From the NCBI GenBank assembly GCA_000824785.1, contig CCNB01000004.1:48563-112562 (forward strand): a stretch of 64,000 bases of DNA, written 5' to 3'. The stretch is from Mesorhizobium plurifarium (GTDB lineage: Bacteria > Pseudomonadota > Alphaproteobacteria > Rhizobiales > Rhizobiaceae). Below the pieces are notes generated by a model. It made no database searches, was not told the origin of the DNA, and worked only from the letters and a program-made list of their open reading frames with translations. Of the stretch, positions 24,184-32,980 are shown in pieces. The stretch's first letter is position 1. Each line of letters opens with the position of its first letter. The position numbers were made by a program, and so were the translations under genes.

Positions 24184-25254
24184 ATGCGTCTTCTCACGAC
24201 GACATCAGCCGCGCTGCTCTGGCTGTCGCTGGCCGCGAGCGCCGACGCCGAGATGGTGATCGGCGTCGCCGCTCCGCTTTCCGGTCCGTCGGCTATCCTG
24301 GGCAAGCAGATCGAGGCCGGCGCAGGCATGGCGGCGGAAGCAAACGGCATCGCCATCAAGGTCGTGGACGACGCCTGCACCGCCGACGGCGGCGCCGCGG
24401 CGGCAAAGGAATTCGTCGACGCCAAGGTCAATGTCGTGGTCGGCTTTCTCTGCACCGAGGCGATCGAGGCCGCGCTGCCCACCCTGAAGGATGCCAACAT
24501 CGCGGTCATCACCGTCGGCGTGCGCACCGAAAGCCTGACCGACCGGCGCGCCAAGACCGGCTGGCCGGTCTACCGGCTCGGCCCGCGCGGCGACGATGAG
24601 CGCAACGCCGTTGCCGCCAAGCTTACCCAGCTCTGGCGCGACGACCTGTTCGCCATCGTCGATGACGGCACCATCTATGGCCGCGAGATGGCCGAGACCT
24701 TTCGCGCCGCGGCCGAGCAGGCTGCCTTGAAGCCGGTCTTCGTCGACACGTTCCGGCCGCAGCTCGACAACCAGATCGGGCTGGTCGGCCGGCTGAAGAA
24801 GGCCGGCGCAACAAAAGTGTTCGCTGGCGGGGACGGCGACGACATCGCGATCATGGGCCGCGACGCCGCCCAGCTCGATGTCGGCATCACCTTCGCCGGC
24901 GGCGAAAACCTGCGCACACCGCCCGGCGATGTGCCCTATCCCGTCGGCACGCTGATGATCGCCACGCCGGAATGGTCGGAGGTTGCCGATCCAAAGGTCG
25001 TGCAGGCTTTTGCCGCGAAGAACATCGCGCCGGATGGTTATACGCTGCCGGCCTATGCCGCGGTCGAGGTCGCCAAGGCCGCGCTGGCCGGCGCGGAAAG
25101 CTCCGGTCAGCCGCTCGCCGAAGCGCTGACTGGCCATGATTTCGCAACCGCGATCGGCACCGTCCGCTTCGACGACAAGGGCGATCTCAGCCAGAACCCG
25201 TTCCGCGTCTTCCGCTTCGACGGCACGCATTTCGTACCGCTGGAGGACAAGTGA
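24184..25254 (+). CDS. Periplasmic branched-chain-amino-acid-type substrate-binding protein
   Basis: About 356 residues with a signal peptide (LLTTTSAALLWLSLAASADA) and the type I periplasmic-binding fold of the LivJ/leucine-binding group. Segments include VIGVAAPLSGPSAILGKQIE near the start and GYTLPAYAAVEVAKAALA in the C-terminal lobe. It would bind a small molecule for an ABC importer, but no permease or ATPase genes are nearby. A GGAGGA lies 13 bases before the ATG at 24184; an ATG at 24163 is possible. Its stop overlaps the next start by one base. Confidence 0.85.
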   Translation: MRLLTTTSAALLWLSLAASADAEMVIGVAAPLSGPSAILGKQIEAGAGMAAEANGIAIKVVDDACTADGGAAAAKEFVDAKVNVVVGFLCTEAIEAALPTLKDANIAVITVGVRTESLTDRRAKTGWPVYRLGPRGDDERNAVAAKLTQLWRDDLFAIVDDGTIYGREMAETFRAAAEQAALKPVFVDTFRPQLDNQIGLVGRLKKAGATKVFAGGDGDDIAIMGRDAAQLDVGITFAGGENLRTPPGDVPYPVGTLMIATPEWSEVADPKVVQAFAAKNIAPDGYTLPAYAAVEVAKAALAGAESSGQPLAEALTGHDFATAIGTVRFDDKGDLSQNPFRVFRFDGTHFVPLEDK

Positions 25255-26270
25255 TGTTCCGCACCGGGCCGCGTAATCTCATTACCGACGTTGACGGCCT
25301 CCGCATCGGCAATGCCGCCGACGCCAGGCTGAAATCGGGCGTCACGGTTGTGCTGTGCGACGAGCCCGCGGTTGCCGGCATCCAGGTGCTGGGCGGCGCG
25401 CCGGGCACGCGCGAAACCGATCTGCTCGAGCCGCAGAACTCGATCGCGACGATCCATGCCGTCGTTCTGTCGGGCGGCTCCGCCTTCGGCCTCGACGCCG
25501 CTTCGGGCGTGCAGGCGGCGCTGCGCGAGAAAAACATCGGTGTCGAGGTTGGCGTCTTCCGCGTGCCGATCGTGCCGGCCGCGATCCTGTTCGACCTGCG
25601 CAATGGCGGCGACAAGGATTGGGGTCGCTATCCGCCCTATCGCGAACTCGGCTATGAGGCCGTGCAGGCGGCAACCGGCGATTTCGCCATCGGCACGGCT
25701 GGCGCCGGGACCGGCGCGCTGACCTCCGGGCTGAAGGGCGGGCTGGGCTCCGCCTCGACCGTGCTCGACAGCGGCGTCACCATCGGCGCGCTCGCCGCCG
25801 TCAATCCGACCGGCTCGGTGACGGTCGGCCGCAGCCGCCATTTCTGGGCTGCCCCCTTCGAGATCGGCGACGAGTTCGGCGGCCTGGGCTATCCCGCCCA
25901 GATGCCCGAGGACGCCCGGGAGATCCTGCTGAAATACCGCGACCGGAGCGTCGGCGGCGAGGTCGAAGGCGGCAGCACCACCATCGCCGTCATCGCCACC
26001 GACGCCGTCCTGAGCAAGGCCGCGGCCAAGCGGCTGGCGATTTCGGCGCATGACGGCTTCGCCCGCGCCATCTGGCCGACGCACACGCCGGCCGACGGCG
26101 ATCTGGTCTTTGCCCTGGCGACCGGCAGGAGCGGCATCGAGCTCGGCGCCGATGCCGCGATCGACCTGTTCGCGGCGGCTGGCGCCACAATGGCGCGTGC
26201 GATCAGCCGCGGCGTCCATGCCGCGACGCCGGCCGCGGGTGATGTGTTCCCTGTGTGGTCGTCGCGCTGA
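25254..26270 (+). CDS. P1-family peptidase (DmpA-like aminopeptidase)
   Basis: A 338-residue Ntn-hydrolase of the DmpA/P1 family. Typical segments are NLITDVDGLRIGNA at the N-terminus, VVLSGGSAFGLDAASGV, GTAGAGTGA and SGVTIGALAAVNPTGSV, the last near the expected self-processing site. Family members release N-terminal D- or L-residues, or act as beta-peptidases or amidases. The ATG at 25254 has GGAGGA 6 bases upstream and overlaps the preceding stop by one base, so the pair is translationally linked. The bound solute of the preceding gene might be the peptide substrate; that is inference. Confidence 0.85.
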   Translation: MFRTGPRNLITDVDGLRIGNAADARLKSGVTVVLCDEPAVAGIQVLGGAPGTRETDLLEPQNSIATIHAVVLSGGSAFGLDAASGVQAALREKNIGVEVGVFRVPIVPAAILFDLRNGGDKDWGRYPPYRELGYEAVQAATGDFAIGTAGAGTGALTSGLKGGLGSASTVLDSGVTIGALAAVNPTGSVTVGRSRHFWAAPFEIGDEFGGLGYPAQMPEDAREILLKYRDRSVGGEVEGGSTTIAVIATDAVLSKAAAKRLAISAHDGFARAIWPTHTPADGDLVFALATGRSGIELGADAAIDLFAAAGATMARAISRGVHAATPAAGDVFPVWSSR

Positions 26271-26528
26271 TCAGGTCGGATCGGACTTTTCTTCCTCGAA
26301 GGTGACGGCGACATCCGAATTCGCGGAGAGCCATACCTTCTGCCCGTCGATCTCCGCGACCAGGGCAAGCGAGATGTAGTGGTGATGGCCCTTATGCGAG
26401 CCCATGCCGCTGTCGGCCTTGGTCAGCTTGATCCGGTCGCCCTCGACCTTGTCGACGGTGCCGATATGGACGCCGTCGGCGCCGATCACTTCCATATGTC
26501 CGCGTATCTTGCTGATGTCGGTGCTCAT
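26271..26528 (-). CDS. DUF2171 family protein
   Basis: An 85-residue soluble protein of the DUF2171 type, containing HMEVIGADGVHIGTVDKVEG and HKGHHHYISLALVAEIDG. This is a PRC-barrel-like beta-rich fold found in stress-related genes, with unknown function. The ATG at 26528 has a GGAGGA ribosome site; the longer frame is unlikely. It converges tightly with the P1 peptidase gene. Confidence 0.8.
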   Translation of the reverse strand: MSTDISKIRGHMEVIGADGVHIGTVDKVEGDRIKLTKADSGMGSHKGHHHYISLALVAEIDGQKVWLSANSDVAVTFEEEKSDPT

Positions 26529-26833
26529 GCTGGTCCTCCGCTGGATGGCGATTTGCCCTTTCGGATGCGAGACGGCCGACAATAACAAATGAATGCCGGA
26601 TTGGATGCATCGCACGGCACGTCTTGTTCACCATGGCGTGATAGGCATGAATTCACCTTCACGCTGCTAACAGCGCTCTACCAGTTCCTCGCGCTTGGCG
26701 TGCGGCTCTATGTTCCGGAGTTTTGCGGCACTGGTCGGGGTCAGCATCTGGTTTGCGCGGCAGCGGCGTTGAGCATTGGGCCCGCCTCTGTTAGGACGCG
26801 GCCGACGCTTCTCCCAGGCAGGACTGAAAACAG
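26529..26833. other. Region upstream of purB, no gene seen
   Basis: This 305-base gap should hold the purB promoter and that of the divergent DUF2171 gene. A hairpin CGCTGTTAGCAGCG (minus strand, near 26667-26680) and a fragment like a tRNA D-arm are present, but no acceptor or T-arm pairs, so I do not call a tRNA. No riboswitch motif is recognised. Confidence 0.35.
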
Positions 26834-28135
26834 ATGATCCCTCGCTATTCCCGGCCGGAAATGGTCGCCATCTGGTCGCCCGAAACCCGCTTCCGCATCT
26901 GGTTCGAGATCGAGGCGCATGCCTGCGATGCGCTGGCGGAGCTTGGCGTAATCCCGAAGGAAGCGGCAAGGACCATCTGGGAGAAAGGCGGCGCCGCCAA
27001 GTTCGACGTCGCCAAGATCGACGAGATCGAGCGCGTCACCAAGCATGATGTCATCGCTTTCCTCACCCATCTCGCCGAGTTCGTCGGACCGGATGCCCGC
27101 TTCATTCACCAGGGCATGACCTCGTCGGACGTGCTCGACACCTGCCTTGCCGTGCAGCTGACGCGGGCCAGCGACATCCTGCTTGCCGACATCGACGCCT
27201 TGCTGGCGGCGCTGAAGCGCCGTGCTTTCGAGCACAAGGATACCGTCACCATCGGCCGCAGCCACGGCATCCATGCCGAGCCGACCACCTTCGGCGTCAA
27301 GCTGGCGCAGGCCTATGCCGAATTCTCGCGCTGCCGCGAGCGGCTGGTGCACGCGCGCGAGGATATTGCGACCTGCGCCATCTCCGGCGCGGTCGGCACC
27401 TTCGCCAACATCGAGCCTTATGTCGAAGAGCATGTGGCGGCAAAGCTCGGGCTAAAGCCGGAGCCGGTATCGACCCAGGTCATTCCGCGCGACCGCCATG
27501 CCATGTTCTTTGCGACCCTCGGCGTCATCGCCTCGTCGGTCGAACGCCTCGCCGTCGAGATCCGCCATCTGCAGCGCACCGAGGTGCTGGAAGCGGAAGA
27601 ATATTTCTCGCCGGGCCAGAAGGGCTCGTCGGCCATGCCGCACAAGCGCAACCCGGTGCTGACCGAGAACCTCACCGGCCTTGCCCGGATGGTGCGGTCG
27701 ATGGCGCTGCCGGCCATGGAGGATGTGGCCCTCTGGCACGAACGCGACATTTCGCATTCCTCGGTCGAGCGCATGATCGGACCGGATGCGACGGTGACGC
27801 TGGACTTCGCGCTGGCGCGGCTGACCGGCGTCGTCGACAAGCTGCTCGTCTATCCCGAGAACATGGAGAAGAACCTCAACAAGTTCCGCGGCCTGGTGCA
27901 TTCGCAGCGCGTGCTCTTGGCGCTGACGCAGGCCGGCCTGTCACGCGAGGACGCCTATCGCCTGGTGCAGCGCAACGCCATGAAAGTCTGGGAGCACGGC
28001 GCCGATTTCCTGGAGGAACTGCTTGCCGACAAGGACGTCACGGCGGTCCTCTCCGAAGCCGAGATCCGTGAGAAATTCGACCTCGGCTACCACACCAAGC
28101 ATGTCGACACGATCTTCAAGCGGGTGTTTGGATAA
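26834..28135 (+). CDS. purB: Adenylosuccinate lyase
   Basis: A 433-residue fumarase/aspartase-superfamily enzyme. It splits adenylosuccinate to AMP and fumarate, and SAICAR to AICAR and fumarate, in purine synthesis. The superfamily signature [11 protein letters not shown] (about residues 258-268) and [16 protein letters not shown] (about 92-107) are intact, and [16 protein letters not shown] supplies the catalytic His region. The length is normal. It is separate from the purCSQ group 3.7 kb downstream. Confidence 0.97.
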   Translation: MIPRYSRPEMVAIWSPETRFRIWFEIEAHACDALAELGVIPKEAARTIWEKGGAAKFDVAKIDEIERVTKHDVIAFLTHLAEFVGPDARFIHQGMTSSDVLDTCLAVQLTRASDILLADIDALLAALKRRAFEHKDTVTIGRSHGIHAEPTTFGVKLAQAYAEFSRCRERLVHAREDIATCAISGAVGTFANIEPYVEEHVAAKLGLKPEPVSTQVIPRDRHAMFFATLGVIASSVERLAVEIRHLQRTEVLEAEEYFSPGQKGSSAMPHKRNPVLTENLTGLARMVRSMALPAMEDVALWHERDISHSSVERMIGPDATVTLDFALARLTGVVDKLLVYPENMEKNLNKFRGLVHSQRVLLALTQAGLSREDAYRLVQRNAMKVWEHGADFLEELLADKDVTAVLSEAEIREKFDLGYHTKHVDTIFKRVFG

Positions 28136-28172
28136 CCTTCCATACGGCTGGCGGTCAGCGGGAATCCTCGCT

Positions 28173-28667
28173 TCAATTTCCGAAAGCACGGGCGAAGCTG
28201 AGCACGCCGCGCGGCGCAGGTCCGCGCAAAACCAGCCGCTGCACGTACTTCGTATCGATATCCGGATAGGTCAGTTGCCCGTCGCTCACGAAGCCCGCGC
28301 GGCCGTATATCTCAGGGTCTCCGATCAGCGCACATCCGCAGGCGCCCTGCTCGTCGAGCACCTGCAGCCCGGCAGCGATCAACGCCTTGCCGATACCCTG
28401 ACGCTGCCTGTCGGACCTGACCGATATCGGACCAAGTCCAAACCATTTGTCACGGATTCCGTCGATCCCCACCGGTGAAAATGCCACGTGACCGACGATT
28501 TCCCCGGCGTCCTCGGCAACCAGCGAAATCGTCAGGTCACCGTCCGCACGCAAGGCCCGGATGATATCGGCCTCGGTGTCATTGCTGAAAGCCATGGGCC
28601 TGAACGCATTCCAAGTAAGTTGATGGATTGCATCGTAATCAGCGGGTATCTCCGGCCGGATCAGCAT
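28173..28667 (-). CDS. GNAT-family N-acetyltransferase (YhbS-like)
   Basis: A 164-residue GNAT enzyme. The acetyl-CoA loop is VRSDRQRQGIGKALI (about residues 83-97). It also shows HVAFSPVGIDG and CALIGDPEIYGRAGFV, the latter typical of the YhbS group. It begins 1 base downstream of the VOC gene's stop, so the two form a two-gene unit. The substrate is unknown. It converges with purB. Confidence 0.85.
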   Translation of the reverse strand: MLIRPEIPADYDAIHQLTWNAFRPMAFSNDTEADIIRALRADGDLTISLVAEDAGEIVGHVAFSPVGIDGIRDKWFGLGPISVRSDRQRQGIGKALIAAGLQVLDEQGACGCALIGDPEIYGRAGFVSDGQLTYPDIDTKYVQRLVLRGPAPRGVLSFARAFGN

Positions 28668-28668
28668 T

Positions 28669-29484
28669 TCATGCCGGAACCCCAGGCACAGTCCTGATCA
28701 CCGTGCCCCAGGGATCCTCACGGCTCGTCTCGGCCTTCGCACTGTCTGAGCGCATCTCGACCCAGGCGAGGCCCGAGCGGGAGGGATCGCGGCGGCCGGC
28801 GCCGGCGCTTTGCCAGGCATTGGCGCCGATATGGTGATGGTAATGGCCGGACGACAGGAACACCGCCTGGGCGCCATATTTGGCGACGGTGTCGAAGCCG
28901 AACGCCTCATGCCACCAGGCTTCGGCATCTTCCGGCCGGCCGACGCGCAGATGCACATGGCCTACAATGGTGTTTTCCGGCGCGCCCTGCCAGCCGGCAT
29001 CGCCCGCCGGTACGCTGCCCACCACCGCCGGCAGGTTCAGCCGCTCGGTCGCCATGGCTATTCTGTCACCATTCCACTTCCAGTCCTGCGGACGGCGGTC
29101 TGCATAGATCTCGATGCCGTTGCCCTCTGGGTCGGTCATATAGAGCGCCTCGCTGACCAGATGGTCGGAAGCGCCCTCGATGCCGATGCGGTTGGCGGCG
29201 GCATGGTTGATCCAGCGGCCGAGATCCGCCCGCGACGGCAGAAGAAAGGCGGTGTGGAAAAGCCCGGCGCTGCGTGGATCGTCCGGCTTGGCCGCAGAAT
29301 CCTGTTCAAGCACCAGCAATGGTCGGTTGGCGGCGCCAAGCGTGATCGTGCCATCGGCGCGGCTTAGTTCCTGCAAGCCGACGACGGCGCGGTAATAGGC
29401 TGCCAGGCTTTCGGCGTCGCGCGCCTTCAACCCGACACGCGACACGCTGACCGGTGTGGTCGCGGCAAAAGGCAATTCGCTCAT
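28669..29484 (-). CDS. VOC-family dioxygenase/glyoxalase (catechol-2,3-dioxygenase-like)
   Basis: A 271-residue protein with two vicinal-oxygen-chelate modules. Module 1 contains GLFHTAFLLPSRADLG and YMTDPEGNGIEIYADR; module 2 contains TIVGHVHLRVGRPEDAEAW and HYHHHIGANAW. The His and Glu positions needed for a metal site are present in this arrangement, as in extradiol-type enzymes. The ATG at 29484 follows GGAGAG. The substrate is unknown, and the GNAT gene directly follows. Confidence 0.83.
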   Translation of the reverse strand: MSELPFAATTPVSVSRVGLKARDAESLAAYYRAVVGLQELSRADGTITLGAANRPLLVLEQDSAAKPDDPRSAGLFHTAFLLPSRADLGRWINHAAANRIGIEGASDHLVSEALYMTDPEGNGIEIYADRRPQDWKWNGDRIAMATERLNLPAVVGSVPAGDAGWQGAPENTIVGHVHLRVGRPEDAEAWWHEAFGFDTVAKYGAQAVFLSSGHYHHHIGANAWQSAGAGRRDPSRSGLAWVEMRSDSAKAETSREDPWGTVIRTVPGVPA

Positions 29485-29602
29485 CAAACTCTCCGTTCGG
29501 GCGACACCTATTCCCGAAATGGGATTGCAGGCCGCCGGTTCTTGTTCCTTGTTCCCTCTCCAAATCGTCGATTGCGATCGTTCACACAAGAGAGCAAGAA
29601 TC

Positions 29603-29625
29603 GAACAAGTTGTTCACAATTGTGA
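29603..29625. promoter_or_regulatory. Two overlapping palindromes, candidate operator
   Basis: GAACAAGTTGTTC (29603-29615) and TCACAATTGTGA (29614-29625) are each perfect inverted repeats sharing two bases. They lie in the divergent gap between the VOC gene and the hydrolase gene at 29684. No regulator gene is adjacent. Confidence 0.5.
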
Positions 29626-29683
29626 CCGCACCGATATTGGCGGCAGGGTTGCAGGCGAGAAGGCCGCTCGCTACATCGACCCC

Positions 29684-30241
29684 ATGAAAGTCAAAGACGC
29701 AGATATCCTGATCGTGCCGGGCTACACCAATTCCGGCCCCGAGCACTGGCAGACCCGCTGGCAGTCGAAACTGTCGACGGCGCGCCGGGTCGAGCAGGCG
29801 GAATGGACGAAGCCCGTGCGCGAGGACTGGACGGCGAGCGTTGCGAACGCCGTCAACGAGGCCGAGCGTCCAGTGGTTCTGGTTGCGCACTCGCTTGGCG
29901 TGGCGGCGGCGGTGCAGGCCATTCCGCAATTCAAGAGGCCGGTCGCGGGCGCCTTTTTCGTCGCGCCGCCCGACGTCTCCAACCCGGAAATCAGGCCGAG
30001 GCATCTGATGACCTTCGGCCCTTATTCGCGCGATCCCCTGCCCTTTCCCTCCATCGTGATCGCTAGCCGCAACGATCCGTTCTGCGCCTTCGAGGTCGCC
30101 GAGGATATTGCCGCCGCCTGGGGATCGCTCTTCATCGATGCTGGCGAGGCCGGGCATCTCAACCACGATGCCGGCTTCGGCCCATGGCCTGAAGGTTCGA
30201 TGACCTTCGCCAAATTCCTGACGGAACTGAAGCAGCCGTAA
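29684..30241 (+). CDS. RBBP9/YdeN-family serine hydrolase
   Basis: A 185-residue small alpha/beta hydrolase. It starts ILIVPGYTNSGPEHWQTRW, has the nucleophile motif VLVAHSLGVAAAV (Ser about 72), an Asp in SRNDPFCAF and a terminal catalytic His in EAGHLNHDAGFG. RBBP9-type enzymes act on unknown esters or peptides. The ATG at 29684 matches the family start; the frame open to 29456 has no conserved content. The ribosome site is weak. Confidence 0.85.
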   Translation: MKVKDADILIVPGYTNSGPEHWQTRWQSKLSTARRVEQAEWTKPVREDWTASVANAVNEAERPVVLVAHSLGVAAAVQAIPQFKRPVAGAFFVAPPDVSNPEIRPRHLMTFGPYSRDPLPFPSIVIASRNDPFCAFEVAEDIAAAWGSLFIDAGEAGHLNHDAGFGPWPEGSMTFAKFLTELKQP

Positions 30242-30250
30242 GGCCGGCTC

Positions 30251-31024
30251 TCAAGAGCCGATTGAATCCCGCATGCTCTTCAGCAGCGTCTTGGCGCCAA
30301 GCGAAATCAGCGTGTGGTCCGAGCCCATGGCGAGCAGCCGGAAGCCCATCGACACGACACGACCGGCAATCGCCGGTTCGATGACATAGATCGCGGCATG
30401 CTTGCCGGCCTTGCGCGTCCGCTCGGCGATCGACGCGACCGTCTCCATCATGCTTTCCAGCGTCGAGCTGACGGTGGCGCCGTTCGACCAGGCGATCGAG
30501 AAATCCGACGGGCCGACGAAGATGCCGTCGATGCCGGGCGTGTCGAGAATGCCATCGAGCGCCTCGAGGGCCGCCCGCGTCTCGACCATGGCGAAAGCCA
30601 TGGTGCGCTGGTTCGTATCGCGCAGCCATTCGGCATGGTCGCCCTTGCCGTGACGCGGGAAGGCATAGGTCGGGCCCCAGGAACGCTCGCCCAGCGGCGG
30701 ATATTTCATCGCGGCGGCGAACTGCCTCGCATCGGCCACGGAGTTCACCATCGGCGCGATCACCGCCTCGGCGCCGAAATCGAGCGCGCGGCTCGCCATG
30801 TCGAAGCGCCCGACCGGAATGCGCACCAGCGCCGGCTTGTTGGCGGCCAGAACCGGCACCAGCCCGCGCAGCACGCTGTCCTCGTGATGGCCGCCATGCT
30901 GCATGTCGAGGGTGACGGCATCGAAACCCTGTTTGGCGATGATCTCGACCGTCAGCGCATCCGGCACGCCCGACCATGCAGTGAAAAGCGTTTCGTCGGC
31001 GGCCAGGCGGGATTTGAGCGACAT
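30251..31024 (-). CDS. HpcH/HpaI-family aldolase
   Basis: A 257-residue class II pyruvate aldolase-type TIM barrel. It shows ITLD-like GFDAVTLDMQHGGHHED, the metal-binding ALVRIPVGR/MVNSVADAR segment and VGPSDFSIAW. Family members split 4-hydroxy-2-oxo acids to pyruvate and an aldehyde in aromatic degradation or make related condensations. The ATG at 31024 follows AAGGAAAG. It is monocistronic, so the substrate cannot be set. Confidence 0.87.
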   Translation of the reverse strand: MSLKSRLAADETLFTAWSGVPDALTVEIIAKQGFDAVTLDMQHGGHHEDSVLRGLVPVLAANKPALVRIPVGRFDMASRALDFGAEAVIAPMVNSVADARQFAAAMKYPPLGERSWGPTYAFPRHGKGDHAEWLRDTNQRTMAFAMVETRAALEALDGILDTPGIDGIFVGPSDFSIAWSNGATVSSTLESMMETVASIAERTRKAGKHAAIYVIEPAIAGRVVSMGFRLLAMGSDHTLISLGAKTLLKSMRDSIGS

Positions 31025-31081
31025 CGGAACTTTCCTTGTTAACAATCCGCAGTTTCGGCCGGAAACGGTGTGAAGGCAAAG

Positions 31082-31107
31082 AAAAACCGCCCGGTTTGGC
31101 CGGGCGG
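31082..31107 (-). terminator. Rho-independent terminator downstream of the DUF1476 gene
   Basis: On the minus strand an 8-base stem CCGCCCGG/CCGGGCGG with a 5-base loop is followed by TTTTTC. It ends the DUF1476 transcript and also separates it from the aldolase gene. Confidence 0.75.
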
Positions 31108-31122
31108 CCGATTGGTCCAGTC

Positions 31123-31260
31123 AGAGCAATTCCGGGAAAAGTGTGTAACGTTTAGGTTCGGCGACTTCGCCGTAGCCTTCCGTCCGGAATTGCGTAAAAA
31201 CAAAGAGATCGAGCATGAGACCGAAACGCGTGAAGCGGTTTTCGGACGACATCACGGTCA
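31123..31260. repeat. Intergenic repeat, family A/B mosaic copy 2
   Basis: It begins AGAGCAATTCCGGGAAAAG as in family A module 1, but the middle carries an inserted GTTCGGCGACTTCGCCG hairpin. The end (GTGAAGCGGTTTTCGGACGAC) belongs to family B. The unit therefore looks like a mosaic of repeat modules. Confidence 0.65.
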
Positions 31261-31267
31261 TCCAGCC

Positions 31268-31588
31268 TTAGCTGTTCCTGATCTGCTCGATCGCCTGCGC
31301 CATCAGCTCGTCCATGGTGCGGCGGATCTGATGGTCGGACTGGTTGACGCCGGCGGCATCGAAATCCTTGCGGATCTTGCGGAAAACATCGTGGTCGCCC
31401 GCTTCCTCGATATCGGAGACCACAACTTCCTTGGCATAGGCCTCGGCATCGGCGCCGGATTTGCCGAGTTTCTCGGCGGCCCACAGGCCAAGCGCCTTGT
31501 TGCGGCGCGCCGCGGCCTTGAAGCGAAGTTCCTCGTCGAAGGCGAATTTGCGCTCGAAGCCCTCTTCGCGGTCTTTCATGCTGCTCAT
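31268..31588 (-). CDS. DUF1476 protein (F1-ATPase inhibitor zeta subunit)
   Basis: A 106-residue helical protein matching the alphaproteobacterial zeta subunit, described as an inhibitor of F1Fo-ATPase in Paracoccus and relatives. It opens MSSMKDREEGFERKFAFDEE and continues RNKALGLWAAEKLG, the conserved family core. In the Paracoccus protein the N-terminus is the inhibitory part. In rhizobial relatives the inhibition may be weak, so function here is not assured. The ATG at 31588 follows GGAGGG; the upstream frame is spurious. Confidence 0.9.
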   Translation of the reverse strand: MSSMKDREEGFERKFAFDEELRFKAAARRNKALGLWAAEKLGKSGADAEAYAKEVVVSDIEEAGDHDVFRKIRKDFDAAGVNQSDHQIRRTMDELMAQAIEQIRNS

Positions 31589-31862
31589 GACGTCCCTCCG
31601 ATCAATCCGATTCGCTTGGCGGTGAGTATGTGTGATGGGCAAGCACAAACCAAAAGGCCGCGGGCCGGTCAATATGGTTCGTGGCATGCTGCGCTGCGGC
31701 ATTTCGGTTCCGAAAGCGGTTGATTCGCGGGATTTGCCGATTGAGCAAACAAGGCGATTGCGATAACACCGGCATTGAACGCCGCCTTCGCCATACTAAT
31801 TTAGGCAGACGGACAGGAACCGGTCACTTGCCGCCTGCCCGCAGATCCAGAGAAAAAATCAG

Positions 31863-32657
31863 ATGAAAAATCGCCGCCGCATTTACGAAGGCAAGGCCAA
31901 GATCCTCTATGAGGGACCTGAGCCGGGAACGCTGATCCAGTTTTTCAAGGACGATGCCACCGCCTTCAACAAGAAGAAGCACGAAGTGGTCGATGGCAAG
32001 GGCGTGCTCAACAACCGCATTTCCGAGCACATCTTCAACCACTTGAACCGCATGGGCATCCCGACCCATTTCATCCGCCGGCTCAATATGCGCGAGCAGT
32101 TGATCAAGGAAGTCGAGATCATTCCGCTCGAGGTCGTCGTGCGCAATGTCGCGGCCGGATCGCTGTCAAAGCGCCTCGGCATCGAGGAAGGCACGGTGCT
32201 GCCGCGCTCGATCATCGAATTCTACTACAAGGCCGACGCGCTCGACGACCCGATGGTGTCGGAAGAGCACATCACCGCTTTCGGCTGGGCGAGCCCGCAG
32301 GAAATCGACGACATCATGGCCCTGGCCATCCGCGTCAACGACTTCCTCTCCGGCCTGTTCCTCGGCGTCGGCATCCAGCTCGTCGACTTCAAGATCGAAT
32401 GCGGCCGCCTGTTCGAGGGCGACATGATGCGCATCGTCGTCGCCGACGAGATCTCGCCGGATTCCTGCCGGCTGTGGGACGTCGCCACCCAGGACAAGCT
32501 CGACAAGGACCGTTTCCGTCGCGACATGGGCGGCCTGGTCGAGGCGTATCAGGAGGTCGCCCGCCGTCTCGGCATCATCAACGAAAACGAGCCGCCGCGG
32601 CCGATGGGTCCGGTCCTCGTCGCCTCCTCCGAGCCGCCCAAGGGCCTGAAGCACTAA
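31863..32657 (+). CDS. purC: Phosphoribosylaminoimidazole-succinocarboxamide synthase
   Basis: A 264-residue SAICAR synthase, joining CAIR and aspartate with ATP. It shows the N-terminal [14 protein letters not shown], the [17 protein letters not shown] motif and VDFKIECGR plus [13 protein letters not shown], all typical. The length is that of the bacterial enzyme. It heads a plus-strand group with purS and purQ. A strong hairpin follows its stop, before purS. Confidence 0.97.
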   Translation: MKNRRRIYEGKAKILYEGPEPGTLIQFFKDDATAFNKKKHEVVDGKGVLNNRISEHIFNHLNRMGIPTHFIRRLNMREQLIKEVEIIPLEVVVRNVAAGSLSKRLGIEEGTVLPRSIIEFYYKADALDDPMVSEEHITAFGWASPQEIDDIMALAIRVNDFLSGLFLGVGIQLVDFKIECGRLFEGDMMRIVVADEISPDSCRLWDVATQDKLDKDRFRRDMGGLVEAYQEVARRLGIINENEPPRPMGPVLVASSEPPKGLKH

Positions 32658-32666
32658 ATACTAATG

Positions 32667-32693
32667 GGCCTGCCGGACAATGGCAGGCCTTTT
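32667..32693 (+). terminator. Hairpin between purC and purS
   Basis: GGCCTGCC (32667-32674) pairs with GGCAGGCC (32682-32689) and is followed by TTTT. It may end part of the purC transcript or stabilise it, with read-through into purS. Confidence 0.65.
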
Positions 32694-32722
32694 GCTAAGC
32701 GACGATCTGCCCAGGAGTATCG

Positions 32723-32962
32723 ATGAAAGCCCGTATCACCGTCACCCTCAAGAACGCCGTCCTCGACCCGCAGGGCAAGGCGATCGAGCATGCGCTCTCC
32801 GGATTGGGCTTCGACGGCGTCGGCCAGGTGCGCCAGGGCAAGGTGTTCGACATCGAGCTCACCGGAACCGACAAGGCCAAGGCCGAAGCCGACCTGAAGG
32901 CCATGTGCGACAAGCTTCTGGCGAACACGGTGATTGAGAACTATAGTGTTGCTATAACCTGA
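32723..32962 (+). CDS. purS: Phosphoribosylformylglycinamidine synthase subunit PurS
   Basis: A 79-residue small subunit that bridges PurQ and small-type PurL in FGAM synthesis and helps ammonia channelling. It shows MKARITVTLKNAVLDPQGKA and the GQVRQGKVFDIEL strand typical of PurS. It is 65 bases downstream of purC and 18 bases upstream of the coiled-coil gene. Confidence 0.95.
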   Translation: MKARITVTLKNAVLDPQGKAIEHALSGLGFDGVGQVRQGKVFDIELTGTDKAKAEADLKAMCDKLLANTVIENYSVAIT

Positions 32963-32980
32963 GGTTGTAGCGGAGGCACA

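Noticed and set aside
26640..26700. tRNA-like fragment (GGTAGAGC D-arm motif) upstream of purB
   Set aside because: No acceptor stem, no 7-base anticodon loop and no proper T-arm can be formed.
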